Source: Pseudomonas citronellolis (GTDB taxonomy: Bacteria; Pseudomonadota; Gammaproteobacteria; Pseudomonadales; Pseudomonadaceae). From it: a stretch of DNA of 64,000 bases. The stretch is from contig NZ_FOLS01000014.1 in NCBI RefSeq assembly GCF_900112375.1, forward strand, positions 103,062 to 167,061, written 5' to 3'. Position numbers and translations under genes: made by a program. Below the pieces are notes generated by a model. It saw only the letters and a list, made by a program, of their open reading frames with translations, was not told where the DNA came from and ran no database searches. Shown one piece after another: positions 1-7,943 of this stretch (its first letter is position 1; every line of letters starts with the position of its first letter).

Positions 1-957
1 CGCGCCTGCGTGGCGCTGGACACTGAAAGCCTCGACGCCGTCGAGCAGGCCTTCCGCCTGCTGGCCACGGCGGCGGTGGCGATGCCGCCGATCCTGCGCC
101 TGGACATCCCCGAGCACAACGGCGAGGTGGACGTGAAGACCGCCTACCTGCCGGGCCTGCCGCGCTTCGCCATCAAGGTCAGCCCGGGCTTCTTCGACAA
201 CCCGAAGCTCGGCCTGCCCAGCCTCAACGGCATGATGATGCTGCTGTCCGCGCACACCGGCCTGCTCGACGCCCTGCTGCTGGACAACGGCTACCTCACA
301 GCCGTGCGCACTGCCTGCGCCGGCGCCGTGGCCGCCAAGTGGCTGGCCCGTGAGGACGCCCGCCGCGTGGCCATCCTCGGCGCCGGCGAGCAGGCGCGCC
401 TGCAGCTCAAGGCGCTGTGCCTGGTGCGGCCGATCGAGGGCGCCAGCCTCTGGGCCCGCGACGCGGCCAAGGCGCACCAGTGCGCCGCCGAGCTGAGCAC
501 CGCCCTGGGTATCCCGGTGGTCGCCTGTTCCAGCGTCGACGAAGCCCTGGAAGGCGCGGACATCGCCATCACCACCACGCCCAGCCGCGAGCCGCTGATC
601 CAGAAGCGCCACCTGCGCCCGGGCCTGCACATCACCGCCATGGGCTCGGACGCCGAGCACAAGAACGAGATCGCCGCCGACGCGCTGGCGGCGCTGGACT
701 GCTACGTCGCCGACCGCCTGAGCCAGACCCGCGTGCTCGGCGAACTGCACCACGCCATCGCGGCCGGGCTGGTGGAGGCGGGCGCCGACTTCGCCGAGCT
801 CGGCCAGGTCATCGCCGGCCAGCGCCCGGGCCGCCGCAGCCCCCGGGACGTGACCCTCTGCGACCTCACCGGCACCGGCGCCCAGGACACCGCCATCGCC
901 GGCCTGGCCTTCCAGCGCGCGCAGCGCATGGGCAAGGGGTTCAAGTTCCACAGCTGA
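1..957 (+). CDS. eutC: Ectoine utilization protein EutC, ornithine cyclodeaminase family (5' end missing)
   Basis: The reading frame is open to the window edge (R-A-C before the GTG at 10), so the true start lies upstream; about 12-15 residues seem to be missing relative to the ~330-residue family. It belongs to the ornithine cyclodeaminase/mu-crystallin family: a substrate region around TAVRTACAGAVAAKWLA and a Rossmann NAD-binding motif AILGAGEQA. In ectoine loci of rhizobia eutC lies just before the hydrolase and deacetylase genes, as here, and is required for or linked to ectoine use, although its exact reaction is not settled. Followed after 141 bp, which contain a REP pair, by doeA. The family call is secure; the EutC assignment rests on context. 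Confidence 0.85.
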   Translation, partial: RACVALDTESLDAVEQAFRLLATAAVAMPPILRLDIPEHNGEVDVKTAYLPGLPRFAIKVSPGFFDNPKLGLPSLNGMMMLLSAHTGLLDALLLDNGYLTAVRTACAGAVAAKWLAREDARRVAILGAGEQARLQLKALCLVRPIEGASLWARDAAKAHQCAAELSTALGIPVVACSSVDEALEGADIAITTTPSREPLIQKRHLRPGLHITAMGSDAEHKNEIAADALAALDCYVADRLSQTRVLGELHHAIAAGLVEAGADFAELGQVIAGQRPGRRSPRDVTLCDLTGTGAQDTAIAGLAFQRAQRMGKGFKFHS

Positions 958-980
958 CCGCTTCATACCGGACAAACACC

Positions 981-1061
981 TGTAGGAGCGAGCTTGCTCG
1001 CGAACAGATTCTTCGGCCGCGCCGGCGCTGGGCGGATTCGCGAGCAAGCTCGCTCCTACAA
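981..1061. repeat. REP doublet between eutC and doeA
   Basis: Two copies of the REP sequence (GTAGGAGCGAGCTTGCTCGC, then GAAC) face each other in inverted orientation, separated by about 35 bp of GC-rich sequence. Each copy is itself a palindrome, so the transcript could form one long hairpin. It sits inside the eutC-doeA transcription unit, 38 bp before the doeA start, where it could act as a partial terminator or an mRNA stabiliser. Confidence 0.85.
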
Positions 1062-1098
1062 GAGCCCCCGTGACACCACTCACCCAGAGGATTTCCGC

Positions 1099-2289
1099 AT
1101 GCCCGAAATCGTCGTCAACCTCCCCTTCGCGCGGGAGGAATACGCCCAGCGCCTGGCCAAGGTCCGCGCCAGCATGCAGCAGCGCGGCATCGAGCTGCTG
1201 CTGGTCAGCGACCCGTCGAACATGGCCTGGCTCACCGGCTACGATGGCTGGTCCTTCTACGTGCACCAGTGCGTGCTGCTGGCGCTGGACGGCGAGCCGG
1301 TGTGGTTCGGCCGCGGCCAGGACGCCAATGGCGCGCGGCGCACCGTGTTCATGCAGGCCGACAACATCGTCGGCTACCCCGACCACTACGTGCAGTCCAC
1401 CGAGCGCCACCCCATGGACTACCTGGCCCGCGAGGTCATCGCCGCGCGGGGCTGGGAAGCGCTGGCCATCGGCGTGGAGATGGACAACTACTACTTCAGC
1501 GCCGCCGCCTTCCGCTCGCTGCAGGCCCACCTGCCGCAGGCGCGCTTCGTCGACGCCACCGCGCTGGTCAACTGGCAGCGCGCGGTGAAATCCCCGCGCG
1601 AGATCGAATACATGCGCATCGCCGCGCGCATCGTCGAGAAGATGCACGCGCACATCCTCGAACGTATCGAGCCGGGCATGCGCAAGAACGAGCTGGTGGC
1701 GGAGATCTACAGCACCGGCATCCTCGGCGCCGACGGCCACGGCGGCGACTACCCGGCCATCGTCCCGCTGCTGCCCACCGGCGCCGACGCCAGCGCGCCG
1801 CACCTGACCTGGGACGACACGCCCTTCCAGCGCGGCGCCGGCACCTTCTTCGAGATCGCCGGCTGCTACAAGCGCTACCACTGCCCGCTGTCGCGCACCG
1901 TCTACCTGGGCAAGCCGCCGCAGCACTTCCTCGACGCGGAAAAGGCCGTGGTCGAAGGCATCGCCGCAGGCCTGGAGGCGGCCAAGCCGGGCAACACCAC
2001 CGGCGACATCGCCCGCGCCTTCTTCGGCGTGCTGCAGAAGTTCGGCATCCACAAGGACAGCCGCTGCGGCTACCCCATCGGCATCAGCTACCCGCCGGAC
2101 TGGGGCGAACGCACCATGAGCCTGCGCCCCAGCGACGAGAGCGTGCTGCAACCGGGCATGACCTTCCACTTCATGCCCGGCCTGTGGATGGACGACTGGG
2201 GCCTGGAGATCACCGAAAGCATCCTGATCACCGACGGCGGCGTGCAGACCTTCTGCGACTACCCGCGCCAGCTGTTCGTCAAGGAGTGA
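1099..2289 (+). CDS. doeA: Ectoine hydrolase DoeA/EutD (M24 peptidase fold)
   Basis: Predicted to open the ectoine ring, giving N-acetyl-L-2,4-diaminobutyrate, as the first step of ectoine degradation in the cytoplasm. The protein has 396 residues: a creatinase/prolidase N-terminal domain (about 1-165) and an M24 pita-bread domain (about 170-396). The ATG at 1099 is preceded by AGAGGA; the upstream in-frame extension codes through the REP doublet and was rejected. The usual M24 metal-binding Asp residues are altered: the D-x-G strand reads FFEIAG and the SD-x-TRT motif reads CPLSRT. This fits a non-peptidase family member, and I recall a report that this enzyme is metal-independent. doeB follows 4 bp later, so the two are translationally coupled. 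Assignment is strong because of the neighbours doeB, doeX, doeC and doeD. Confidence 0.93.
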   Translation: MPEIVVNLPFAREEYAQRLAKVRASMQQRGIELLLVSDPSNMAWLTGYDGWSFYVHQCVLLALDGEPVWFGRGQDANGARRTVFMQADNIVGYPDHYVQSTERHPMDYLAREVIAARGWEALAIGVEMDNYYFSAAAFRSLQAHLPQARFVDATALVNWQRAVKSPREIEYMRIAARIVEKMHAHILERIEPGMRKNELVAEIYSTGILGADGHGGDYPAIVPLLPTGADASAPHLTWDDTPFQRGAGTFFEIAGCYKRYHCPLSRTVYLGKPPQHFLDAEKAVVEGIAAGLEAAKPGNTTGDIARAFFGVLQKFGIHKDSRCGYPIGISYPPDWGERTMSLRPSDESVLQPGMTFHFMPGLWMDDWGLEITESILITDGGVQTFCDYPRQLFVKE

Positions 2290-2293
2290 GGCC

Positions 2294-3295
2294 ATGAACC
2301 AGTTGCGCGACAACCCCATCGCCGCCAGCGTCGACTTCGAGCGCGACGGCGTGCAGCACGGCCACCTCAAGCTGCCCTATTCCCGCGACGACTCGGCCTG
2401 GGGCGCGGTGATGATCCCCGTCTGCGTGGTGAAGAACGGCGCGGGCCCCACCGCGCTGCTCACCGGCGGCAACCACGGCGACGAGTACGAAGGCCCGGTG
2501 GCGCTCAGCCGCCTGGCCCAGGAACTGCGCGCCGAGGACATCCGCGGCCGGGTGATCATCGTGCCGTACATGAACACCCCGGCCTTCCTCGCCGGCAAGC
2601 GCACCTCGCCGGTCGACGCCGGCAACCTCAACCGCAGCTTCCCCGGCCGCCCGGACGGCACGGTGACGCAGAAGATCGCCGACTACTTCCAGCGCACCCT
2701 GCTGCCGCTGGCCGACCTGGTGCTGGACATCCACTCCGGCGGCCGCACCCTCGACTTCCTGCCCTTCGCCGCCTGCCACGTGCTGCCGGACAAGGCCCAG
2801 CAGGAAGGCTGCGAGGCGCTGATGCGGGCGTTCTCCGCGCCCTACGCCATGCGCATGCTGGAGCTGGACGCGGTGGGCATGTACGACAGCGCCGCCGAGG
2901 AGCAGGGCAAGCTGTTCGTCACCACCGAACTGGGCGGCGGCGGCAGCAGCACCGCGCGCAGCGTGGCCATCGCCCGCCGCGGCGTGCGCAACGTGCTGGT
3001 GCAGGCCGGCATCCTGCGCGGCGAGGTCGAGCACGCGCCCTCGGTGATGCTCGACATGCCCGACGGCGACTGCTTCGTCGCCAGCGAACACAATGGCCTG
3101 CTGGAGATGTGCCGCGACCTGGGCGAGCGCGTGGAGCGCGGCGAGGTGCTGGCGCGGGTCCACGACCTGCTGCGCACCGGCGCCGCGCCGGTGGAGTACC
3201 GCGCCAGGCGCAGCGGCATCCTCGCCGCGCGGCACTTCCCCGGCCTGGTGCAGAGCGGCGACACCCTGGCGGTGGTCGCCGAGGTCCTGGACTGA
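2294..3295 (+). CDS. doeB: N-alpha-acetyl-L-2,4-diaminobutyrate deacetylase DoeB/EutE
   Basis: Removes the acetyl group from N-acetyl-diaminobutyrate, giving 2,4-diaminobutyrate for DoeD. It has 333 residues and belongs to the succinylglutamate desuccinylase/aspartoacylase (M14-like) zinc hydrolases. The zinc-binding signature is visible: GGNHGDEYEG supplies His61 and Glu64, and DIHSGG supplies His147. The C-terminal third (from about residue 240) is the beta-barrel domain of this family. The start is 4 bp after the doeA stop, with GAGTGAGG as ribosome binding site. Family membership is certain; the substrate is inferred from the operon. Confidence 0.93.
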   Translation: MNQLRDNPIAASVDFERDGVQHGHLKLPYSRDDSAWGAVMIPVCVVKNGAGPTALLTGGNHGDEYEGPVALSRLAQELRAEDIRGRVIIVPYMNTPAFLAGKRTSPVDAGNLNRSFPGRPDGTVTQKIADYFQRTLLPLADLVLDIHSGGRTLDFLPFAACHVLPDKAQQEGCEALMRAFSAPYAMRMLELDAVGMYDSAAEEQGKLFVTTELGGGGSSTARSVAIARRGVRNVLVQAGILRGEVEHAPSVMLDMPDGDCFVASEHNGLLEMCRDLGERVERGEVLARVHDLLRTGAAPVEYRARRSGILAARHFPGLVQSGDTLAVVAEVLD

Positions 3296-3323
3296 TGCGC
3301 GCGCCACGGCGCCGGAGGTGGCG

Positions 3324-3806
3324 ATGACCAAGCTCGACCGCTACGACCTGAAGATCCTGCGCATCCTCGCCGGCGACGGGCGCATCACCAAGTCCAGCCT
3401 GGCCGAGGCCATCAACCTCTCGGTCAGCCCGGCCTGGGAGCGCGTGCGCAAGCTGGAGGAGGCCGGCCTGATCAAGGGCTACCGCGCGCAGATCGACTGG
3501 CCGGCGCTGTTCCGCCAGCAGCAGGTGCTGGTGGAAATCACCCTGGGCCGCCATACGGCCCAGGACATGCGCCGCTTCGAACAGCGCCTGCACCAGGCGC
3601 CGGAAGTGGGCTTCTGCTACGCCACCGGCGGCGGGGTGGACTACATCGCGATGATCCAGGCCCGGGACATCGATCATTACCAGCGCTTCATCGACCAGCT
3701 GCTGCTGGAGGACCTGGGGATCGAGCGGTATTTCACCTACATCGTTACCAAGGTGATCAAGACATTGGATACGGCGGTACCGGCGGAGGCCTTGGAAGGC
3801 GCCTGA
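3324..3806 (+). CDS. doeX: Lrp/AsnC-family regulator of ectoine catabolism, DoeX
   Basis: Probable transcription factor of the cluster, sensing a pathway intermediate such as diaminobutyrate or its acetyl derivatives. It has 160 residues: a winged helix-turn-helix at about 1-60 (KSSLAEAINLSVSPAWERVRKLE, written here only in part as SLAEAINLSVSPAWERV) and a C-terminal RAM/effector domain. The ATG at 3324 has GGAGG 8 bp upstream. It lies 28 bp after doeB, the same position as asnC/doeX in ectoine loci of Sinorhizobium and Halomonas. The last ten codons use more T/A-ending triplets than the rest. Downstream is a 440 bp gap filled by a composite repeat. Confidence 0.9.
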   Translation: MTKLDRYDLKILRILAGDGRITKSSLAEAINLSVSPAWERVRKLEEAGLIKGYRAQIDWPALFRQQQVLVEITLGRHTAQDMRRFEQRLHQAPEVGFCYATGGGVDYIAMIQARDIDHYQRFIDQLLLEDLGIERYFTYIVTKVIKTLDTAVPAEALEGA

Positions 3807-3825
3807 TGCCGCGCTGTTTTCTTTT

Positions 3826-4114
3826 CGTAGGAGCGAGCTTGCTCGCGAACAGGTGCCTACCGGTGGCTTCGGTGTAATGGCTTGGCTCCGCCCCCTCTCC
3901 CCAGCCCTCTCCCTGAAGGGAGAGGGGGCTAGTCTGTGCCGAGACAGGTCAGGGTTCCAACCTTGAACTACGTGCTTGCCGGCTAACTCCAGAACAGCCG
4001 TTTCTGCCCAACGGTCCCCTCTCCCTTCAGGGAGAGGGTTAGGGAGAGGGCGTTCTCAATCCCTGCACCCACGACTCCCGGCAAAACTCCATTCGCGAGC
4101 AAGCTCGCTCCTAC
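3826..4114. repeat. Complete ~290 bp nested REP composite (copy 1)
   Basis: Bounded on the left by a REP (GTAGGAGCGAGCTTGCTCGC) and on the right by its inverted copy ending CTCGCTCCTAC. Inside are two ~37 bp arms, also inverted to each other and each containing the hairpin CCCTCTCCCTGAAGGGAGAG, separated by a ~100 bp spacer that begins with a GTCTGTGCCGAGA-like block and contains GCCGGCTAAC. The same architecture recurs at 16410-16712 and 53146-53432. It accounts for nearly all of the doeX-yhhQ gap; no gene is seen in it. Confidence 0.85.
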
Positions 4115-4204
4115 ACCAACCCTCCACCCCACTGCACAAAAAACACCCAAAAAAACCTGACTCCAAGTTCAATCTCCTATAAAATGCGCCCCGCTCGGCA
4201 CAGG

Positions 4205-4246
4205 GCCGGGCATGGGTTCCCTCACCCCATCGACGAAAAAGGATCC
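4205..4246 (+). promoter_or_regulatory. Probable preQ1-I riboswitch controlling translation of yhhQ
   Basis: The sequence can fold as the small H-type pseudoknot of preQ1-I aptamers. P1 is ATGGG (4212-4216) with CCCAT (4226-4230). The 9-nt loop TTCCCTCAC carries the C-rich strand. A 10-nt A-rich linker CGACGAAAAA (4231-4240) leads to GGA (4241-4243), which can pair with TCC/CCC of the loop. Loop and linker lengths are close to those I remember for the Thermoanaerobacter tengcongensis aptamer. GGA is also the Shine-Dalgarno of the next gene, so ligand binding would block translation. The gene downstream imports queuosine precursors, which fits. Confidence 0.72.
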
Positions 4247-4249
4247 AGC

Positions 4250-4903
4250 ATGTCGGCGCTTTCCCCGGCGGCTCGGCGCGGCGCTTTGGCCGGCCTGGTC
4301 GTCTTCCACCTCCTCGTCATCATCGCCAGCAACTACCTGGTGCAGCTGCCCATGACCCTGTTCGGCTGGCAGACCACCTGGGGCGCGTTCAGCTTCCCGT
4401 TCATCTTCCTGGCCACCGACCTCACCGTGCGCCTGCTCGGCAAGGGCCCGGCGCGGCGCGTCATCGCCCGGGTGATGCTGCCGGCGCTGCTGGCCTCCTA
4501 CGTGGTCTCGGTGCTGTTCCAGGACGGCGGCTACCGCGGCTTCGCCGCGCTGGGCGAGTTCAACACCTTCGTCGCGCGCATCGCCCTGGCCAGCTTCCTG
4601 GCCTACGTGCTCGGCCAGTTCCTCGACATCCAGGTGTTCGACCGCCTGCGCCGGCTGCGCCAGTGGTGGATCGCCCCGGTGGTGTCGACGCTGTTCGGCA
4701 ACCTGCTGGACACCTTCGCCTTCTTCTCCATCGCCTTCTGGCGCAGCGACAACCCCTTCATGGCGCAGCACTGGGTGGAGATCGCCACGGTGGACTACGG
4801 CGTCAAGCTGGCGGTCATGCTGATCCTCTTCGTGCCGCTCTACGGCGTGCTGCTGCGCGCCATCCTCCAGGGCCTGGGCCGGCGCTCCGCCAGCGCCTGC
4901 TGA
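4250..4903 (+). CDS. yhhQ: 7-cyano-7-deazaguanine / preQ1 transporter, YhhQ family
   Basis: Inner-membrane importer of queuosine precursors (preQ0/preQ1) for tRNA modification. It has 217 residues, close to the 221 of E. coli YhhQ, and shares long identical stretches such as TTWGAFSFPFIFLATDLTVR and FWRS...MAEHW-like segments (here MAQHWVEIA). About six hydrophobic membrane segments. ATG 4250 is chosen because the preceding GGA is at the correct spacing and lies in the riboswitch; the in-frame extension to 4184 runs through the aptamer. It interrupts the ectoine cluster between doeX and doeC and has no evident role in it. Confidence 0.92.
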   Translation: MSALSPAARRGALAGLVVFHLLVIIASNYLVQLPMTLFGWQTTWGAFSFPFIFLATDLTVRLLGKGPARRVIARVMLPALLASYVVSVLFQDGGYRGFAALGEFNTFVARIALASFLAYVLGQFLDIQVFDRLRRLRQWWIAPVVSTLFGNLLDTFAFFSIAFWRSDNPFMAQHWVEIATVDYGVKLAVMLILFVPLYGVLLRAILQGLGRRSASAC

Positions 4904-5034
4904 GGCGGGCGAAAAACCCGAAGCCGGCGGCGCATCTGCGGAAAGAATTGCCGTCGCCGCCCCGCCCTTAGGAAAAAACCGCCACGGCGCTCCCCCTAGG
5001 ATGGTCCCCATGCCACCTGCGAGGAGACGCCGTC

Positions 5035-6492
5035 ATGTCCTACGCCCATCCCCTGCTCTTCAAGTCGCTGTGCTACGTCAACGGCCAGTGGCTGCACAGC
5101 GCCAGCGGCGCCAGCATCGCCGTGGAGAACCCGGCCAACCGCGAAATCATCGGCCATGTGCCGCTGCTCGAACGCGAGCAGATAGTCGCCGCGGTGGACG
5201 CCGCCGCCGCGGCCTTCCCGGCCTGGCGCAAGTTGTCCCTGGACCGGCGCGCCGCGCCCCTGCTGCGCTGGGCCGAGCTGATCCGCCAGCACCGCGAGGA
5301 CCTGGCGCAGATCCTTTCCCTGGAACAGGGCAAGCCCCTGGCCGAGGCCCGTGGCGAGATCGACTACGCCGCCAGCTTCATCCCCTGGTTCGCCGAACAG
5401 GCCCGGCGCCTGGACGGCCGCAACATCCCCAGCCATATTCCCGGCGCCCACCTGGGCACGGTGATGGAGCCGGTGGGCGTGGCCGTGCTGCTGACGCCCT
5501 GGAACTTCCCCTCGGCGATGATCACCCGCAAGGCCGCCGCCGCCCTGGCCGCCGGCTGCACGGTGGTGGTCAAGCCGGCCCATGAGACACCCTACTCGGC
5601 CTTCGCCCTGGCCCAACTGGCCGAGGAGGCCGGGCTGCCCGCCGGCGCCTTCAACGTGGTACTGGGCGAGCCGCAGATGACCATGGAAACCCTGGTGCAG
5701 GACAGCCGCGTGCGCGCGGTGAGCTTCACCGGCTCGACCCGCGTCGGCAAGCTGGTGCTGCAGGCCGCCGCCCAGGACGTGAAGAAAGTGGCGCTGGAAC
5801 TGGGCGGCAACGCGCCCTTCATCGTGCTGCCCGACGCCGACCTGGAGCAGGCGGTGAAATTCGCCATCGACGCCAAGTTCCAGACCTCCGGCCAGGACTG
5901 CTGCGCGGCCAACCGCCTGCTGGTCGCCCGCGAACTCTACGAGCCCTTCCTCAAGCGCTTCGCCGCCGCCGTGCGCGAACTGCGCGTGGGCCCGGCCAGC
6001 GACCCGCGCAGCGACATCGGCCCGCTGATGCACCAGGCGGCCTTCGACGTCACCGGCGAGCGCGTGCGCGATGCCATCGACCGCGGCGCGCGCCTGCTGG
6101 CCGGCGGCGAACCCCATGCCCTGGGCGGCTGGTTCCACCAGCCGACGCTGCTGGCCGACGTCACCCCGGCCATGCGCATCTGGCGCGAGGAGAACTTCGC
6201 GCCCATCGCCGGGGTGATGGCCTACGACGACCTGGAGCAGGCCGTCGAACTGGCCAACGATAGCGAATACGGCCTGGCCGCCTACATTTGTGGGCAGCGC
6301 CTCGACCAGGTGTGGCCGCTGATGCGCCGCCTGGAATTCGCCATGGTCGCGGTGAACGGCGCCAGGTTCACCGGCCACCCCATTCCCTTCGGCGGCATGA
6401 AGGCCTCGGGCCTGGGCCGCGAGGGCGGCAGCGAAGGCTTCGAGCCCTTCGTCGAGACCAAGTACTTCTGCCTGCACCACGGCGCCATCTGA
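5035..6492 (+). CDS. doeC: Aspartate-semialdehyde dehydrogenase DoeC (succinate-semialdehyde dehydrogenase family)
   Basis: NAD(P)-dependent aldehyde dehydrogenase expected to oxidise L-aspartate-beta-semialdehyde, made by DoeD, to aspartate, the last step of ectoine breakdown. It has 485 residues with the full ALDH fold: LTPWNFP, general base Glu255 in ELGGN, and catalytic Cys289 in SGQDCC. The ATG at 5035 follows GAGGAGA. doeD begins 13 bp after its stop, so both form one operon. By sequence alone it would be called succinate-semialdehyde dehydrogenase (GabD/Ssd); the ectoine role comes from pairing with doeD and from doeABX just upstream. Confidence 0.87.
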   Translation: MSYAHPLLFKSLCYVNGQWLHSASGASIAVENPANREIIGHVPLLEREQIVAAVDAAAAAFPAWRKLSLDRRAAPLLRWAELIRQHREDLAQILSLEQGKPLAEARGEIDYAASFIPWFAEQARRLDGRNIPSHIPGAHLGTVMEPVGVAVLLTPWNFPSAMITRKAAAALAAGCTVVVKPAHETPYSAFALAQLAEEAGLPAGAFNVVLGEPQMTMETLVQDSRVRAVSFTGSTRVGKLVLQAAAQDVKKVALELGGNAPFIVLPDADLEQAVKFAIDAKFQTSGQDCCAANRLLVARELYEPFLKRFAAAVRELRVGPASDPRSDIGPLMHQAAFDVTGERVRDAIDRGARLLAGGEPHALGGWFHQPTLLADVTPAMRIWREENFAPIAGVMAYDDLEQAVELANDSEYGLAAYICGQRLDQVWPLMRRLEFAMVAVNGARFTGHPIPFGGMKASGLGREGGSEGFEPFVETKYFCLHHGAI

Positions 6493-6505
6493 GGAGAACA
6501 CCGCC

Positions 6506-7885
6506 ATGACCGACTACGCCAAGCTGTTCGAACAGGACCGTGCGCACTTCATGCACCCCTCCACCCACGCCCACGACCACGCCAGCGGCGCCCTGCCCGG
6601 GCGCATCATCACCGGCGCCTCGGGCGTTCGCATCCGCGACCACCAGGGCCGCGAGCTGCTGGACGCCTTCGCCGGGCTGTACTGCGTGAACATCGGCTAC
6701 GGCCGCACCGAGGTGGCCGACGCCATCCATGAGCAGGCCAAGCAGCTGGCCTACTACCACACCTACGTCGGCCACGCTTCCGAGGCGATCATCGAGCTGT
6801 CCGCGCGGATCATCCGCGACTGGGCGCCGGCGGGCATGAAGAAGGTCTACTACGGCCTCTCCGGCTCCGACGCCAATGAAACCCAGGTCAAGCTGGTGCG
6901 CTACTACAACAACGTGCTGGGCCGGCCGCAGAAGAAGAAGATCATCTCGCGCCAGCGCGGCTACCACGGCTCGGGCATCGTCACCGGCAGCCTCACCGGC
7001 CTGGCCAGCTTCCACCAGCACTTCGACCTGCCGGTGGAAGGTGTCAGGCACACCCTCTGCCCGCACTTCTACAAGGCCCCGGCGGGCATGGACGAGGCGG
7101 CCTTCGTGCGCCACTGCGCCCAGGAGCTGGAGAACCTGATCCTCGCCGAGGGCCCGGACACCGTGGCGGCCTTCATCGGCGAGCCGGTGATGGGCACCGG
7201 CGGCATCATCGTCCCGCCCAAGGGCTACTGGGAGGCGATCCAGGCGGTGCTGGCGAAGTACGACGTGTTGCTGATCGCCGACGAGGTGGTCTGCGCCTTC
7301 GGCCGCCTGGGCGACAAGATGGGCAGCCAGCGCTACGCCATGCGCCCGGACCTGATCACCACCGCCAAGGGCCTGACCAGCGCCTATGCGCCGCTGTCCG
7401 CGGTGATCGTCGGCGAGAAGGTCTGGGACGTGATCGACAGCGCCTCCACCCGCGAAGGCGCCATGGGCCACGGCTGGACCTATTCCGGCCACCCGATCTG
7501 CGCGGCGGCGGCGCTGGCCAACCTGGACATCCTCGAGCGCGAGAACATCACCGCCAACGCGGCGGACGTCGGCGGCTACCTCAACCAGCAACTGCGCCAG
7601 GCCTTCGAAGGCCACCCGCTGGTGGGCGAGGTGCGCGGCGACGGCATGCTGGCGGCGCTGGAGTTCATGGCCGACCGCGAGGCGCGCACGCCCTTCGACG
7701 CGGCGCTGAAGGTGGGCCCGAAGGTCTCGGCGGCGTGCCTGGAGCGCGGCATGATCGCCCGCGCCATGCCCCACGGCGACATCCTCGGCTTCGCCCCGCC
7801 GCTGGTGCTGAGCCGCGCCGAGGCGGACGAGGTAGTGGGCATCGCCAAGGCCGCGGTGGACGCGGTGGCGGCGGAGGTGCTCTGA
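6506..7885 (+). CDS. doeD: L-2,4-diaminobutyrate transaminase DoeD
   Basis: Class III PLP-dependent aminotransferase of 459 residues, predicted to convert 2,4-diaminobutyrate to aspartate-beta-semialdehyde using pyruvate or 2-oxoglutarate as acceptor. Visible signatures are the SGSDANE substrate/PLP region (about 119-125), the Asp of LLIADEVVCAFGR (Asp259) that contacts the pyridine nitrogen, and the Schiff-base lysine in TTAKG (Lys288). GAGGAG precedes the ATG. It is co-transcribed with doeC (13 bp gap). A related omega-amino acid/pyruvate aminotransferase would look similar, so specificity is inferred from context. Confidence 0.87.
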   Translation: MTDYAKLFEQDRAHFMHPSTHAHDHASGALPGRIITGASGVRIRDHQGRELLDAFAGLYCVNIGYGRTEVADAIHEQAKQLAYYHTYVGHASEAIIELSARIIRDWAPAGMKKVYYGLSGSDANETQVKLVRYYNNVLGRPQKKKIISRQRGYHGSGIVTGSLTGLASFHQHFDLPVEGVRHTLCPHFYKAPAGMDEAAFVRHCAQELENLILAEGPDTVAAFIGEPVMGTGGIIVPPKGYWEAIQAVLAKYDVLLIADEVVCAFGRLGDKMGSQRYAMRPDLITTAKGLTSAYAPLSAVIVGEKVWDVIDSASTREGAMGHGWTYSGHPICAAAALANLDILERENITANAADVGGYLNQQLRQAFEGHPLVGEVRGDGMLAALEFMADREARTPFDAALKVGPKVSAACLERGMIARAMPHGDILGFAPPLVLSRAEADEVVGIAKAAVDAVAAEVL

Positions 7886-7897
7886 GGCCATGGCAAT

Positions 7898-7925
7898 GGC
7901 GTACAACCGCGAACGGTTGTACGCC
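7898..7925. repeat. Perfect 12 bp inverted repeat after doeD
   Basis: GGCGTACAACCG, loop CGAA, then CGGTTGTACGCC: a perfect hairpin 13 bp after the doeD stop. It could end the doeCD transcript, although no T run follows. A relative with perfect arms GGCGTATAACCG and loop TTCG lies at 31351-31378, so this is a dispersed family. Confidence 0.75.
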
Positions 7926-7943
7926 CTACGCCCAGGCGCTCTT

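Noticed and set aside
994..1098. N-terminal extension of doeA from 994
   Set aside because: The extension is translation of the REP doublet; ATG 1099 has a ribosome site and matches family length.
2279..3331. Minus-strand 350-codon frame opposite doeB
   Set aside because: Composition is typical of an antisense frame and doeB carries clear zinc-hydrolase motifs.
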